Assembly (NCBI RefSeq): GCF_045679555.1
Contig: NC_092096.1
Coordinates: 19,087,227 to 19,151,226, forward strand
Reading direction: 5' to 3'
Source of the DNA: Salvelinus alpinus
Lineage: Eukaryota > Chordata > Actinopteri > Salmoniformes > Salmonidae
DNA: 64,000 bases
The notes below the pieces were generated by a model. It made no database searches. It saw nothing but the letters and a program-made list of their open reading frames with translations, and was not told the origin of the DNA. Position numbers and translations under genes: made by a program. Of the stretch, positions 48,149 to 58,679 are shown one piece after another (position 1 is the first letter of the stretch; the number at the start of each line of letters is the position of its first letter).

Positions 48149-48923
48149 TGTCAAGGTATGCGTGAAGGGCTGTAGAAAGTTGTAACGTCCTGACCAGAGT
48201 TATTATGTGTTTTGCTTGTTTAGTGTTGGTCAGGACGTGAGCTGGGTGGGAATTCTATGTTGTGTGTCTAGTTTGTCTGTTTCTATGTCCAGCCTAATAT
48301 GGTTCTCAATCAGAGGCAGATGGTAATCGTTGTCCCTGATTGAGAATCATATATAGGAGGCTTGTTTTGTGTTGGGATTTTGTGGGTGTTTGTTTCCTGT
48401 CTCTGTGATTGTCTGCACCAGATAGGTCTGTCTCGGTTTTTGCACATTTGTTATTTTGTATTGTTGTTTGTAGTCTTTCACTTGTTCGTTATTAAACATG
48501 TTTAACACTAGCCGCGCTGCACTTTGGTCCTCTCCTTCACCCCTGGAAGAAAACCGTTACAAAAGTCAGGCGCAGGAGAGCAGATAGTTGGTAGTAACAC
48601 GGAGCCTTTTATTTGGCGAACCAAAAGCACACGGCACAAACGAACACGAAATACAAAATACTGGTTGAACATAACCCAGCGCAACCAGCCTAGTGTGCGC
48701 ATACATGAACACAGAATAAACAATACCACACAAAGACATGGGGGAAACATAGGGTTAAATACGCAACACATAATGAGGGAAATGAGATCCAGGTGTGTGG
48801 GAAAACGAGACAAAACAAATGGAAAATGAAAAAGGGATCGGTGATGGCTAGAAGACCGGCGACGTCGACCGCCGAACATCGCCCGTACAAGGAGAGGCAT
48901 CGACTTCGGCAGAAGTCGTGACA
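48149..48923 (-). mobile_element. Solo LTR (minus), split by another LTR
   Basis: Fossil LTR of about 390 bases once the inner element is discounted. Ends on the plus strand are TGTCAAGG and GTCGTGACA, flanked by the 5-base duplication ACAAT (48144-48148 and 48924-48928). An AATAAA polyadenylation signal lies on the minus strand near 48615. No internal region remains, so it arose by LTR-LTR recombination. The family is probably Gypsy/ERV-like, uncertain. Confidence 0.8.
48181..48561 (+). mobile_element. Solo LTR nested in the previous one
   Basis: 381 bases with ends TGTAACG and CGTTACA and a 5-base target duplication AAAGT (48176-48180 and 48562-48566). It contains TATATAGGAGG and ATTATTAAACATG motifs. 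It looks whole as a solo LTR and must be younger than its host LTR. Family uncertain (LTR retrotransposon). Confidence 0.87.
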
Positions 48924-48928
48924 ACAAT

Positions 48929-50400
48929 GTGGAGGAGTGGGACTTTAACTGTATGCATTAGTCTACTACAATAGAAAGAGGTGTAGATGATGTATCTGCT
49001 TAAATGTTCCCCAAAGGAGGACATCTTTTCATTCTATACATACAGGCTTCTAGACTAATGCATGTTGAGTAAATAAAACTAAACACATGTTTGCTCCTCA
49101 GTGTCCCTCTGATTAAGAGGTGTCTGCATTACATCCTACTACAGCAAAAGGAAATTGGCTAGCTGGCCAATGAAGTGGATCTATTACACTAACGTGGATC
49201 CTTTCAGTAGGCTACAACAACATGAGAAGTGAGAATGTCAATTGTATATTTCATCCTTCTCTTTCCTTCCAGGTGTGTGTCTCGCACTCTCAGCCAGACC
49301 GACAAGACATGACTACATACTAACCTATGTGTCCAGCCAGCTGTGTATTTACATTTATGTCATTTACTAGACACTCTTATCCAGAGCAACAATTAGTGCA
49401 TTCATCTTAAGATGGCTAGGTGAGACAACCACATGTCGTAGTTTATACATTTTTCCTCATGACACTAACTGTTTGAGTGTCAACAGTTGGACTCAACAGT
49501 GTAAAGCCCTGTTTCCATGACATATGAACTCTGTCTGAGTGGAACACAGTGAAGTGCTTCTATCTAGTGACTGACATGTGAAGTTGTAGGTAAAGTAATG
49601 ATGACAATATTTTGCTAGACATTCGCACAACAGGACAAAGCAGCACAACAGGACATTATAGAGAGATAGTCACAACACTCTCCTGTTTCTCTCTACTAGA
49701 TCTCCTAGTATCCTGTGGAGTGAAACGGAAGTCAGTGTTCTGGTAACAGTATTCTCTCTCTCGCTCAGTCTCTCTCCCGCTCACTTGCACGCTAGCCCGT
49801 CCTGTCCATGAGTGTGACTATCTTGGGTGCAAAGTCTGGTACCTTTTGGAAGGTAAAGTGAATAAATCCATTTTGGAACACACAGGTGCGTGATAAAGCT
49901 AGCCAAAATCAAGATGGACAGCTCAGGGATTCTTGAGAGTCGGAACAGTTCTTGTCCAGCAGGAAACTTTATTTTTGTAGTTGAAAAAAAAGAAGATTTT
50001 CTTGCATTATTTGAGTTAAACAATGTAGGGGAATTGTATAATATTTGTAATATTATTAATTTCCATGTCTGCACTTTGCTCTTGTCTGGAGCAAAGGATC
50101 CCAATTTCAAACCCTCATTGTGTTTTTAAAATTCTAATAATAAATGTTAACTGAAAAAGTATAATATAGTTTTATTGCAAGGATCTATGTCTGACTTGAA
50201 ATCATATTTATCTGAAAACTGTAATTCCTAAAAAATTGTCTGGAGATTTGGTCAACTCATTCAGATTTGTCTAAAATGAATAAATGAATCAGGAATGAGC
50301 AAGGACCCCTTCTTCACCTCCTCATTACATGTAGTGCAACAAGACCAGTGTGTTACGTTATAAACTTTTGATAGATTTAAACAAATAATATTGAAATCAC
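48929..50400. other. Mostly unassigned stretch
   Basis: At 49347-49400, ATGTCATTTACTAGACACTC and TTATCCAGAGCAAC are a reversed tip of the L2 3' tail seen at 53160-53210. Otherwise I see no gene, repeat array or RNA gene. Confidence 0.4.
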
Positions 50401-50408
50401 TATAGTTT

Positions 50409-53054
50409 ATGGTTGTGACCATTAACTCCATCTCCCTGAGAGGATATTATATTTGGTTTAAACATGTTGAAACAACTGAGGGAAAAGAAAATTGCTACTT
50501 TGCATACCACTTGAATGAAGTAAACACAGTTACCAGCCCTTTCAAGCTTAACATCCTTATCATTTATCGCCCTCCAGGTTCCCTTGGAGAGTTCATCAAT
50601 GAGCTTGACGCCCTGATAAGTTCCTTTCCTGAGGATGGCTCACCTCTCACAGTTCTGGGTGACTTTAACCTCCCCACGTCTACCTTTGACTCATTCCTCT
50701 CTGCCTCCTTCTTTCCACTCCTCTCCTCTTTTGACCTCACCCTCTCACCTTCCCCCCCTACTCACAAGGCAGGCAATACGCTTGACCTCATCTTTACTAG
50801 ATGCTGTTCTTCCACTAATCTCATTGCAACTCCCCTCCAAGTCTCCGACCACTACCTTGTATCCTTTTCCCTCTCGCTCTCATCCAACACTTCCCACACT
50901 GCCCCTACTCGGATGGTATCGCGCCGTCCCAACCTTCGCTCTCTCTCCCCCGCTACTCTCTCCTCTTCCATCCTATCATCTCTTCCCTCTGCTCAAACCT
51001 TCTCCAACCTATCTCCTGATTCTGCCTCCTCAACCCTCCTCTCCTCCCTTTCTGCATCCTTTGACTCTCTATGTCCCCTATCCTCCAGGCCGGCTCGGTC
51101 CTCCCCTCCTGCTCAGTGGCTCGACGACTCACTGCGAGCTCACAGAACAGGGCTCCGGGCAGCCGAGCGGAAATGGAGGAAAACTCGCCTCCCTGCGGAC
51201 CTGGCATCCTTTCACTCCCTCCTCTCTACATTCTCCTCTTCTGTCTCTGCTGCTAAAGCCACTTTCTACCACTCTAAATTCCAAGCATCTGCCTCTAACC
51301 CTAGGAAGCTCTTTGCCACCTTCTCCTCCCTCCTGAATCCTCCTCCCCCTCCTCCCCCCTCCTCCCTCTCTGCGGATGACTTCGTCAACCATTTTGAAAA
51401 GAAGGTCGACGACATCCGATCCTCGTTTGCTAAGTCAAACGACACCGCTGGTTCTGCTCACACTGCCCTACCCTGTGCTTTGACCTCTTTCTCCCCTCTC
51501 TCTCCAGATGAAATCTCGCGTCTTGTGACGGCCGGCCGCCCAACAACCTGCCCGCTTGACCCTATCCCCTCCTCTCTTCTCCAGACCATTTCCGGACACC
51601 TTCTCCCTTACCTCACCTCGCTCATCAACTCATCCTTGACCGCTGGCTACGTCCCTTCCGTCTTCAAGAGAGCGAGAGTTGCACCCCTTCTGAAAAAACC
51701 TACACTCGATCCCTCCGATGTCAACAACTACAGACCAGTATCCCTTCTTTCTTTTCTCTCCAAAACTCTTGAACGTGCCGTCCTTGGCCAGCTCTCCTGC
51801 TATCTCTCTCAGAATGACCTTCTTGATCCAAATCAGTCAGGTTTCAAGACTAGTCATTCAACTGAGACTGCTCTTCTCTGTGTCACGGAGGCGCTCCGCA
51901 CTGCTAAAGCTAACTCTCTCTCCTCTGCTCTCATCCTTCTAGACCTATCGGCTGCCTTTGATACTGTGAACCATCAGATCCTCCTCTCCACCCTCTCCGA
52001 GCTGGGCATCTCCGGCGCGGCCCACGCTTGGATTGCGTCCTACCTGACAGGTCGCTCCTACCAGGTGGCGTGGCGAGAATCTGTCTCCGCACCACGTGCT
52101 CTCACCACTGGTGTCCCCCAGGGCTCTGTTCTAGGCCCTCTCCTATTCTCGCTATACACCAAGTCACTTGGCTCTGTCATATCCTCACATGGTCTCTCCT
52201 ATCATTGCTATGCAGACGACACACAATTAATCTTCTCCTTTCCCCCCTCTGATAACCAGGTGGCGAATCGCATCTCTGCATGTCTGGCAGACATATCAGT
52301 GTGGATGACGGATCACCACCTCAAGCTGAACCTCGGCAAGACGGAGCTGCTCTTCCTCCCGGGGAAGGACTGCCCGTTCCATGATCTCGCCATCACGGTT
52401 GACAACTCCATTGTGTCCTCCTCCCAGAGTGCTAAGAACCTTGGCGTGATCCTGGACAACACCCTGTCGTTCTCAACTCACATCAAGGCGGTGACCCGTT
52501 CCTGTAGGTTCATGCTCTACAACATTCGCAGAGTACGACCCTGCCTCACACAGGAAGCGGCGCAGGTCCTAATCCAGGCACTTGTCATCTCCCGTCTGGA
52601 TTACTGCAACTCGCTGTTGGCTGGGCTCCCTGCCTGTGCTATTAAACCCCTACAACTCATCCAGAACGCCGCAGCCCGTCTGGTGTTCAACCTTCCCAAG
52701 TTCTCTCACGTCACCCCGCTCCCCCGCTCTCTCCACTGGCTTCCAGTTGAAGCTCGCATCCGCTACAAGACCATGGTGCTTGCCTACGGAGCTGTGAGGG
52801 GAACGGCACCTCCGTACCTTCAGGCTCTGATCAGGCCCTACACCCAAACAAGGGCACTGCGTTCATCCGCCTCTGGCCTGCTCGCCTCCCTACCTCTGAG
52901 GAAGTACAGTTCCCGCTCAGCCCAGTCAAAACTGTTCGCTGCTCTGGCACCCCAATGGTGGAACAAACTCCCTCACGACGCCAGGTCAGCGGAGTCAATC
53001 ACCACCTTCCGGAGACACCTGAAACCCCACCTCTTTAAGGAATACCTAGGATAG
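50409..53054 (+). CDS. L2-type LINE endonuclease-RT, open 881 codons
   Basis: One uninterrupted frame. The first 38 or so residues are probably flanking sequence. Recognisable LINE protein starts near VTSPFKLNILIIYRPPGSLG, so the endonuclease lacks its N-terminus (5'-truncated insertion). Endonuclease motifs are GDFN (about residue 84) and SDHY (about 146). Reverse transcriptase motifs are NYRPVSLLS, LDLSAAFDTVNH (about 510), PQGSVLGPLLF (about 568) and the catalytic CYADD (about 600). The C-terminal region has RLDYCNSLLAGLP and LHWLPV, standard for L2/CR1-type elements. The coding strand is unusually C/T-rich. The open frame implies a young copy, but it cannot be autonomous without the endonuclease start. 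Confidence 0.88.
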   Translation: MVVTINSISLRGYYIWFKHVETTEGKENCYFAYHLNEVNTVTSPFKLNILIIYRPPGSLGEFINELDALISSFPEDGSPLTVLGDFNLPTSTFDSFLSASFFPLLSSFDLTLSPSPPTHKAGNTLDLIFTRCCSSTNLIATPLQVSDHYLVSFSLSLSSNTSHTAPTRMVSRRPNLRSLSPATLSSSILSSLPSAQTFSNLSPDSASSTLLSSLSASFDSLCPLSSRPARSSPPAQWLDDSLRAHRTGLRAAERKWRKTRLPADLASFHSLLSTFSSSVSAAKATFYHSKFQASASNPRKLFATFSSLLNPPPPPPPSSLSADDFVNHFEKKVDDIRSSFAKSNDTAGSAHTALPCALTSFSPLSPDEISRLVTAGRPTTCPLDPIPSSLLQTISGHLLPYLTSLINSSLTAGYVPSVFKRARVAPLLKKPTLDPSDVNNYRPVSLLSFLSKTLERAVLGQLSCYLSQNDLLDPNQSGFKTSHSTETALLCVTEALRTAKANSLSSALILLDLSAAFDTVNHQILLSTLSELGISGAAHAWIASYLTGRSYQVAWRESVSAPRALTTGVPQGSVLGPLLFSLYTKSLGSVISSHGLSYHCYADDTQLIFSFPPSDNQVANRISACLADISVWMTDHHLKLNLGKTELLFLPGKDCPFHDLAITVDNSIVSSSQSAKNLGVILDNTLSFSTHIKAVTRSCRFMLYNIRRVRPCLTQEAAQVLIQALVISRLDYCNSLLAGLPACAIKPLQLIQNAAARLVFNLPKFSHVTPLPRSLHWLPVEARIRYKTMVLAYGAVRGTAPPYLQALIRPYTQTRALRSSASGLLASLPLRKYSSRSAQSKLFAALAPQWWNKLPHDARSAESITTFRRHLKPHLFKEYLG

Positions 53055-53212
53055 GATAAAGTAATCCTTCTAACCCCCCCCTCCCCCTTAAAAGAGTTAG
53101 ATGCACTATTGTAAAGTGGTTGTTCCACTGGATATCATAAGGTGAATGCACAAATTTGTAAGTCGCTCTGGATAAGAGCGTCTGCTAAATGACTTAAATG
53201 TAAATGTAAGTA
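50510..53212 (+). mobile_element. L2-type LINE copy, 5'-truncated
   Basis: Covers the frame above plus a 3' UTR with TAAGTCGCTCTGGATAAGAG, CGTCTGCTAAATGAC and a TAAATGTAAATGTAA end repeat. No poly(A), as is usual for L2. I could not find a clear target duplication. It lies in the enlarged upstream region of ZNF5. Confidence 0.85.
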
Positions 53213-53522
53213 ACATAACATTTTTGTCAACTCTGTAAAACATCAGATTTTGTCTGACGTCAACTCTGTCAGAGTGCTGAAAGATACGTTTTTATTCTTG
53301 ATTTTCAAATGAAGAATTTTCTGTATTTTACAAATATTTGTATGGACTTATTTTTTGTGGCACAAATAAGTCTGTTTTTAGTAGTTGTTGTCAACTCTGT
53401 CACCGCTGGCTAACCCCCTTAAGATATATATTTTTTTGGTCAGTATTGAGAAAATCTATTTGAATCACTGTTCTGGAACAAATGCTTAAACTATTGATGT
53501 ATTTGGTGTGCTAGATCTAAGG
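53213..53522 (+). other. ZNF upstream flank resumes
   Basis: From about 53305 the sequence matches 33265-33470 in unit A (TCAAATGAAGAATTTTCTGT, CTCTGTCACCGCTGGCTAAC), so the ZNF upstream context is continuous here after about 7 kb of inserted DNA. Two TTGTCAACTCTGT-type short repeats precede it. Confidence 0.6.
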
Positions 53523-53905
53523 CAGTGGAGGCTGCTGAGGGGAGGATGGCTCCTAATAATGTCTGGAATGGAGTCAGTGGAGTGGTATCAACCACATGGA
53601 AAACACATCTTTGTGTTTGATGCCATTCCGTTGACTCCATTGTAGACATTATTTATTTTCTAAGGCCCTGCATCTCAGTGCAAGAGTGCACTGTAGTCCC
53701 TGGTTCAAATCCAGGCTGCATCACATCCAACCCTTATTGGGAGTCCCATAGGACAGTGCACAATTGGCCCAGCATCATCCAGGTTTGGTCGGGGTAGGCC
53801 GTCATTGTAAATATGAACTGACTTGAGAATTTGTTCTTAACTGACTTGCCTAGTTATATTTTTAATGTATGTATTATTATGAGCCGTGCTCACCTCAGCA
53901 GCCTC
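53523..53905. mobile_element. Hairpin MITE split by a SINE
   Basis: Same hairpin element as at 33474, with arms at 53523-53560 and 53872-53905. The interior is interrupted by the SINE at 53655-53870. Confidence 0.75.
53655..53870 (+). mobile_element. tRNA-derived salmonid SINE
   Basis: The tRNA-like head TAAGGCCCTGCATCTCAGTG has box B GGTTCAAATCC. The body contains GGGAGTCCCATAGGACAGTG and GGGGTAGGCCGTCATTGTAA, and the tail is TTAACTGACTTGCCTAGTTA. The flanks near TAGACATTATTTA and TATGTATTATTA may be the target duplication. Inserted in the hairpin MITE. Confidence 0.85.
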
Positions 53906-54013
53906 CAGTAATCTAAGGGATAATGTTTAACTTTTTAAATGTTGTTTTATGTTGTCGATCTAGAAAGGTATGCTAAAATGCTAACTAAATTAGCCCTAGA
54001 GCATTATATAGTG

Positions 54014-54505
54014 CAGGGATGGACAACTTTGATGGGGGTGGGGGCCACAAAAAATATGAACTCATCAAGTTTTAAAGTTAATTTCGTGCAATTCTACACA
54101 TTTTGCCAAGAGGCGTAGAGAAAATGTTGCAGTTTTAGAGGACGTTTGCTGCAATTCTACACATTTTGCCATAGGATGAAGGGAAATGTTTGCAGTTTTT
54201 AATATATTATCTGAGTGAGACCAAATCAAGTTTAGATAGCTGGCCGCTAAACTCATTTCCTTGTCTAAAAATATTTTGCTGACATAGGCTAAGTGAATGA
54301 CTGTCAGTGGCTGACAAGAGAGAAACTGCTGATGCACAACCAAATTTCAACATTGCACCTTGTGTATTTTACTACATTACATTAGATATTCTAACTCTCA
54401 ACAATAAGTGGAGACCCCAACTGATTAAAAAAAATATATATTTACTTTTTACATAAATTGATCAGAGGGCCTTCAACAGGACGGGTCACTAGTTGCCCAT
54501 CCCTG
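54014..54505. mobile_element. hAT MITE upstream of ZNF5
   Basis: Ends CAGGGATGGACAACTTTG and, reverse-complemented, CAGGGATGGGCAACTAGTGA. Flanked by ATATAGTG (54006-54013) and ATATAGCG (54506-54513), an 8-base duplication with one mismatch, as hAT transposases make. Same element as at 18133-18615. Here the two flanks are normal, not inverted. Confidence 0.82.
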
Positions 54506-54513
54506 ATATAGCG

Positions 54514-55020
54514 CTATAAAACAAAACATTTGGAGATTTGTATTACATATTTGAATAATTTAATGTTAGAATGAAACAATCAAGGCCTGTAAACACTTGT
54601 TGGACAATGTAAAAAAGAAAATGCCTTTTATTGTCTCTAATGAAGTTGCCATAAATCCAGTTAGTTGCATTTTCAGAAAGAAATGTAATAATTAGGAGAG
54701 TATTTGGGTCCATCAAAATTTATATTTCAAATGTTAATATTAAGAAAAATATTTGTGTGAAAAGGGTAGAGTTTGTCCCGTCTTTCAAGAATCCCTGAAC
54801 TACAGTATCTATTCCCAGTATCATTGGTCTGTAGCTTGTAGTAAAACCCCATCACCATGGGGACGCTGTGATTTGTTTCTGGTCTCGTTACCCGCTGATA
54901 AAAACAGAACAAGACAAGACGGAAGTACAACTGAGCGCGCGTTTTTTTTTGGTGACCACAACTTTTTCATCGAGGACGAAGCCATACTAGCGCAATAGCC
55001 AACTCTCAGTCGACAGAAAC
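54514..55020 (+). promoter_or_regulatory. ZNF5 promoter and 5' UTR region
   Basis: Conserved block: AATCCCTGAACTACAGTATC, ATTGG, CCCCATCACCATGGGGACGC, ACCCGCTGATAAAAACAGAA. The stretch next to the ATG has diverged most (GAGCGCGCG then a T-run, and CAGTCGACAGAAACATG instead of CGACTGAAAC). Confidence 0.55.
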
Positions 55021-55186
55021 ATGTCTAAACTACAGTCGTTTCGTGTGCTTTTAAATGAGCGTTTAACTGCGGCAGCTGTGGAGATTTTCGGGGCAGTTGA
55101 AGAAACGGTAGCGGAGTACCGCGAGGAGAATGATCGGCTACGGAGACTGCTGCGGATCACACCGGAGATACAACTATGTAGGATAG
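55021..55186 (+). CDS. ZNF5 exon 1: fish ZNF N-terminal module
   Basis: ATG at 55021, 55 codons plus one base, donor ATAG|GTTCG. Differs from ZNF2 by V in FRVLLNERL-type positions (L for F), EYREEND and TPEIQLC. Splices in phase 1 to 59894; the intron is 4.7 kb. Confidence 0.85.
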
Positions 55187-55204
55187 GTTCGTATGTAGAT
55201 CTAC

Positions 55205-55860
55205 AGATAGTGGCACTGAACAAAAATATAAACGCAACATGCAACAATTTCAAAGTTACAGTTCATATAGGGAAATTGAAATAAAATCATTTGTCCCTAA
55301 TCTATGGATTTCACATTACTGCGAATAGAGATATGCATCTGTTGGTCACAGATACCTTAAAATGTAGGTGGGTTGATCAGAAAACCAGTCACTATCTGGT
55401 GTGACCACCATTTGTCTCATGCAGGGGGACATCTCCTTCACATAAGAGTTGATCAGGCAGTTGCTTGTGGCGTGTTGAATGTTGTCCCACTCCTCTTCAG
55501 TGGCTGTGCGAAGTTGCTAGATATTGGCGGGAATTGGAACTGTCCTAAATGTCGATCCTGAAAATCGCTAACATGCTCTATGGGTGACATGTCTGGTGAG
55601 TATGCAGGCCTTGGAAGAACTGGGACATTTTCAGCTTCCAGGAATTGTGTACAGATCCATGCAACATGGGGCTGTACATTGTCATGCTGAAACAGGAGGT
55701 GATGGCAGCGGATGAATGGCATGACAATGGGCCTCAGGATTTCGTCACGGTGTCTCTGTGAATTCAAATTGCCATCGATAAAATGCAATTGTGTTTGTTG
55801 TCTGTAGCTTATGCCTGCCCATACCATAACCCCACCGCCTCCTTTGTCCCCAAAACATAC
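55205..55860 (-). mobile_element. Tc1-A element, truncated, in ZNF5 intron
   Basis: Starts GAACAAAAATATAAACGCAA 20 bases after the donor. On the minus strand, 55827-55453 encodes MVWAGISYRQQTQLHFIDGN, FQHDNVQPHVA and SPDMSPIEHV, with the catalytic E kept (ZNF2 has D). Same truncation as in ZNF2, so the decay began before these genes separated. Confidence 0.82.
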
Positions 55861-56263
55861 ATTGAATTATTTTCTAACATTTACATCTGAAGATATTAAC
55901 ATTATAAACATCAAAAAAAGAAATGACCTCACTGTCAACTGTGTTTATTTTAATCCAACTTAACATAGTCACTTTAATAACTCCCTCTACATGACTAATA
56001 AAATTTGATTTGATTAAAATGAATGTGATCCCCTTAATAATCACCTTATCCCTTAATAATATATCCAAGTGTTTGACATGGGGGAGGGAACCAGAAACTT
56101 TATGATCAAACTTTATCAATGAAGAAGCAACAGTCATTTGTCATACTTTTGTCATCATACTTTGATCTGGTTTCCTTCAAGTTTAATGAAAAACATGATT
56201 TTTGAATGTTCGTAACCTTTAACTGTCCACGTGCTCTGGCAGAGTTCCCGGTGGTGGAGCATG

Positions 56264-56501
56264 TGTAACAGTAGAACTTTAGACCAGTCCCCTCGCCCCG
56301 ACCCGGGCGCGAACCAGGGACCCTCTGCACACATCAACAACGGTCGCTCACGAAGCGTCGTTACCCATCGCTCCACAAAAGCCGCAGCCCTTGCAGAGCA
56401 AGGAGCAACACTACTTCTAGGTTTCAGAGCAAGTGACGTAACTGATTGAAACGCTATTAGCGCGTACCCGCTAACTAGCTAGCCATTTCACATCCGTTAC
56501 A
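56264..56501. mobile_element. 238-bp TG...CA element with tRNA-like box
   Basis: Ends TGTAACAG and CCGTTACA, flanked by CATG on both sides (56260-56263 and 56502-56505). On the minus strand it contains GGTCCCTGGTTCGCGCCCGG, which resembles a tRNA T-arm/box B. Comparison with the ZNF1 intron supports an insertion here. It could be a tiny LTR-type (TRIM or solo LTR) element or a SINE; ends and duplication favour the former. Confidence 0.6.
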
Positions 56502-56926
56502 CATGTTCGTACGATACTGCCGTCTGTCCAGTGTGCACTGTGCTAGTACGTAGGTGTAGTCGTATCAGTTAAACCAGATCTAGGAATATGGCAGAAACCA
56601 CGAAACGTGAGTGGATTATGTTAGAAACAACGGTCGTCATTCTTGGACACTGTCTCCAGTTAATTTATAGCTCCGTAGCCGAGAAACGGTGCATTACTCG
56701 TAGCGTTTAAAACAAAAGTGTGGCTGGGGATCCAACTTTTCACCTGCATTTTTTTCAAATGTATGTCCCACGTGTTGATCACGTTCTGCGCTTGTGTTTC
56801 TTTACAAACACATTTTTGTGGTCTACTTCCCTTCACATTTCTCACTGTCAACCGTGAATGACACATTTGAAATGTTTACCGGTGTAACGTCGATGCAGCA
56901 TCTGCATAGCAACCATGTGATCTCGG

Positions 56927-57183
56927 GCCGGGACGATACCAGTATCACAATATTCTTTCCAATGAAAACACCAAGCAGATCAAACTCTTTGGTTCTTTAA
57001 AACCTGCTGTATGTAAAACATTGTGTATTATAGCTTGGAAAATAAATGTGTCTTTGGATGACAACATAATGATGTTTGTTTCCAACATTAGGGCTGTTTT
57101 CCTGAAGAAGTTAAATCCTCTTCGTGTTTCGTTTCCATGACACAATACTAACGAGTATCGTAATACTGGTATCGTTTCGGCCC
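56927..57183. mobile_element. MITE shared with ZNF1 intron
   Basis: Counterpart of 9290-9552, in reverse. End GCCGGGACGATACCAGTATC on the left and ATACTGGTATCGTTTCGGCC on the right. Confidence 0.7.
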
Positions 57184-57559
57184 TAATTTGGTGTTAATCA
57201 GTTTCATGGGGATTTACGTTTAGATCTTCTTGAGTTATACAGTGTTGTTTTGAATGATGCACAGTGAAGTTTAGAGCAGATGGTGCTGTCAAACTGTAGC
57301 ATAGCCTACCTGTGTATTTTGCCTGGTGGCACCTTGTTGAGTCTTGGCCATTAGAGAAAAATGCGTTGGTGTTTCTGTCTTACAGTAACGTTATGCTGTC
57401 TTCTGTTATGTAGAATACTATCATTTATAAGATCTTGCAGACATTGATTCAGCTTTGATATAACTTTATTAAATTAGCAGAGTTACCTGTTCTTTACGAG
57501 TAGAGCAGAGACTGTGCGTGAAGTAGAGAATAAACACATGCGCAGAACATGATCCACAC

Positions 57560-58679
57560 ATGCACAGAAGCTTCTGGACCTTTAGTCTGGGTGGAAAAGG
57601 GTTTCAGCCTTGAGTACTTTTGTAAGTTTAACCCCACGGTCTGTGTGGGCAGTTTTGTTGAGCAGGCGCTTCAATGCCATGACAGAGGGTATCACGTCTG
57701 CTGCAGACGCAGTTGATGAGCTTATTTCTCCAGTCAGTTGTTCCAATGGCGCTAGGAGAGTGTTCATGTTTCCATGTTTCAAACATGTTCTCAAATGGAT
57801 GCTCGACCAGTCCGGTACACACTACCAAGTAGGCGCTACTGTTTATGTTAGTTGAAACACACATCCATGGGTGTCACTGCTACTAGCTTCCCACTGACAT
57901 TTGGACCAGCGATGTCAGCGCCATTAGCATGCCACAGTGGGTTGACGAGGATTTCGTACTGAGGAAGGCTGTACATGCTCAAGAATGTGCTGGGTCTCAT
58001 ACCGCTGCTGCCATTTCAATGGCATTTGAGAACATGTTTGAAACATGGGAACTCTCCTAGCGCCATTCGAACAACTGACGCCGGTCAGTTGTGTGTACCG
58101 GTGCTCGACCAGTCTGCAAAAGCCCTCATCATCCACGACAGAGAACGGTTGATTGTCAAGGGCAATGAATTCCATTATCTTGGCTTTAATGGATTTAGCC
58201 TTTTGCGATGTCTCTCTGAAATTGTCTTTCTCTTTCAAATGACTGCTCTACTTGCTTAGTTGTTGGAGGTGTGCGCTTAGTTTCTTTCAGCTTTTGTTTT
58301 AAGTAGTTGCTGAACGTCTGGGGGTGATGCACTTTCAAATTAGCATTTAGGTTTGTGGTTTTGAAAGATGTCACTTTCTCCCCTCAGGAAATAATAGCAG
58401 CACAAATGTTGCATATGGCCTTTTTGTTATCTTCCTTTGAAACTTCAAAATAGATCCACACAGCAGACATTGTGGGCTAGGTTAGGAATGCTGTGTTGCA
58501 CGTGTAGCGCTGTATTCTTTGTGGCGTCATTACGTCATCTACCTACGTTAAATAAGGAATGCTTTGACATCGGTTTTGCACTTCGGCGTTAAACTAGACA
58601 TCGGGTCGATGCCGATGTTGGCATTTTTAGCTAATATCGTCTGATTCCGATATGCTTACGATATATCGTGCATCCCTAG
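57560..58679 (-). pseudogene. hAT (ZBED-type) transposase remnant
   Basis: On the minus strand: a BED-finger start (MSAVWIYFEVSKEDNKKAIC, about 58470), then MEFIALDNQPFSVVDDEGFC (58165-58106), and the C-terminal part DVIPSVMALKRLLNKTA with HTDRGVKLTKVL (57690-57600). This is the standard order of ZBED-like hAT transposases. The right end carries ATCGTGCATCCCTA, a hAT-type terminus. Large internal losses and many stops; the central catalytic part is missing. Not present in this form in the ZNF1 intron. Confidence 0.75.

Noticed and set aside
48508-48927. Minus-strand frame of 139 codons
   Set aside because: It lies across two nested solo LTRs and has no resemblance to a known protein.
50409-50522. 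First 38 residues of the 881-codon frame as part of the LINE protein
   Set aside because: They do not resemble an L2 endonuclease N-terminus; the match begins at VTSPFKLNIL, so the earlier codons are probably flanking DNA that happens to be open.
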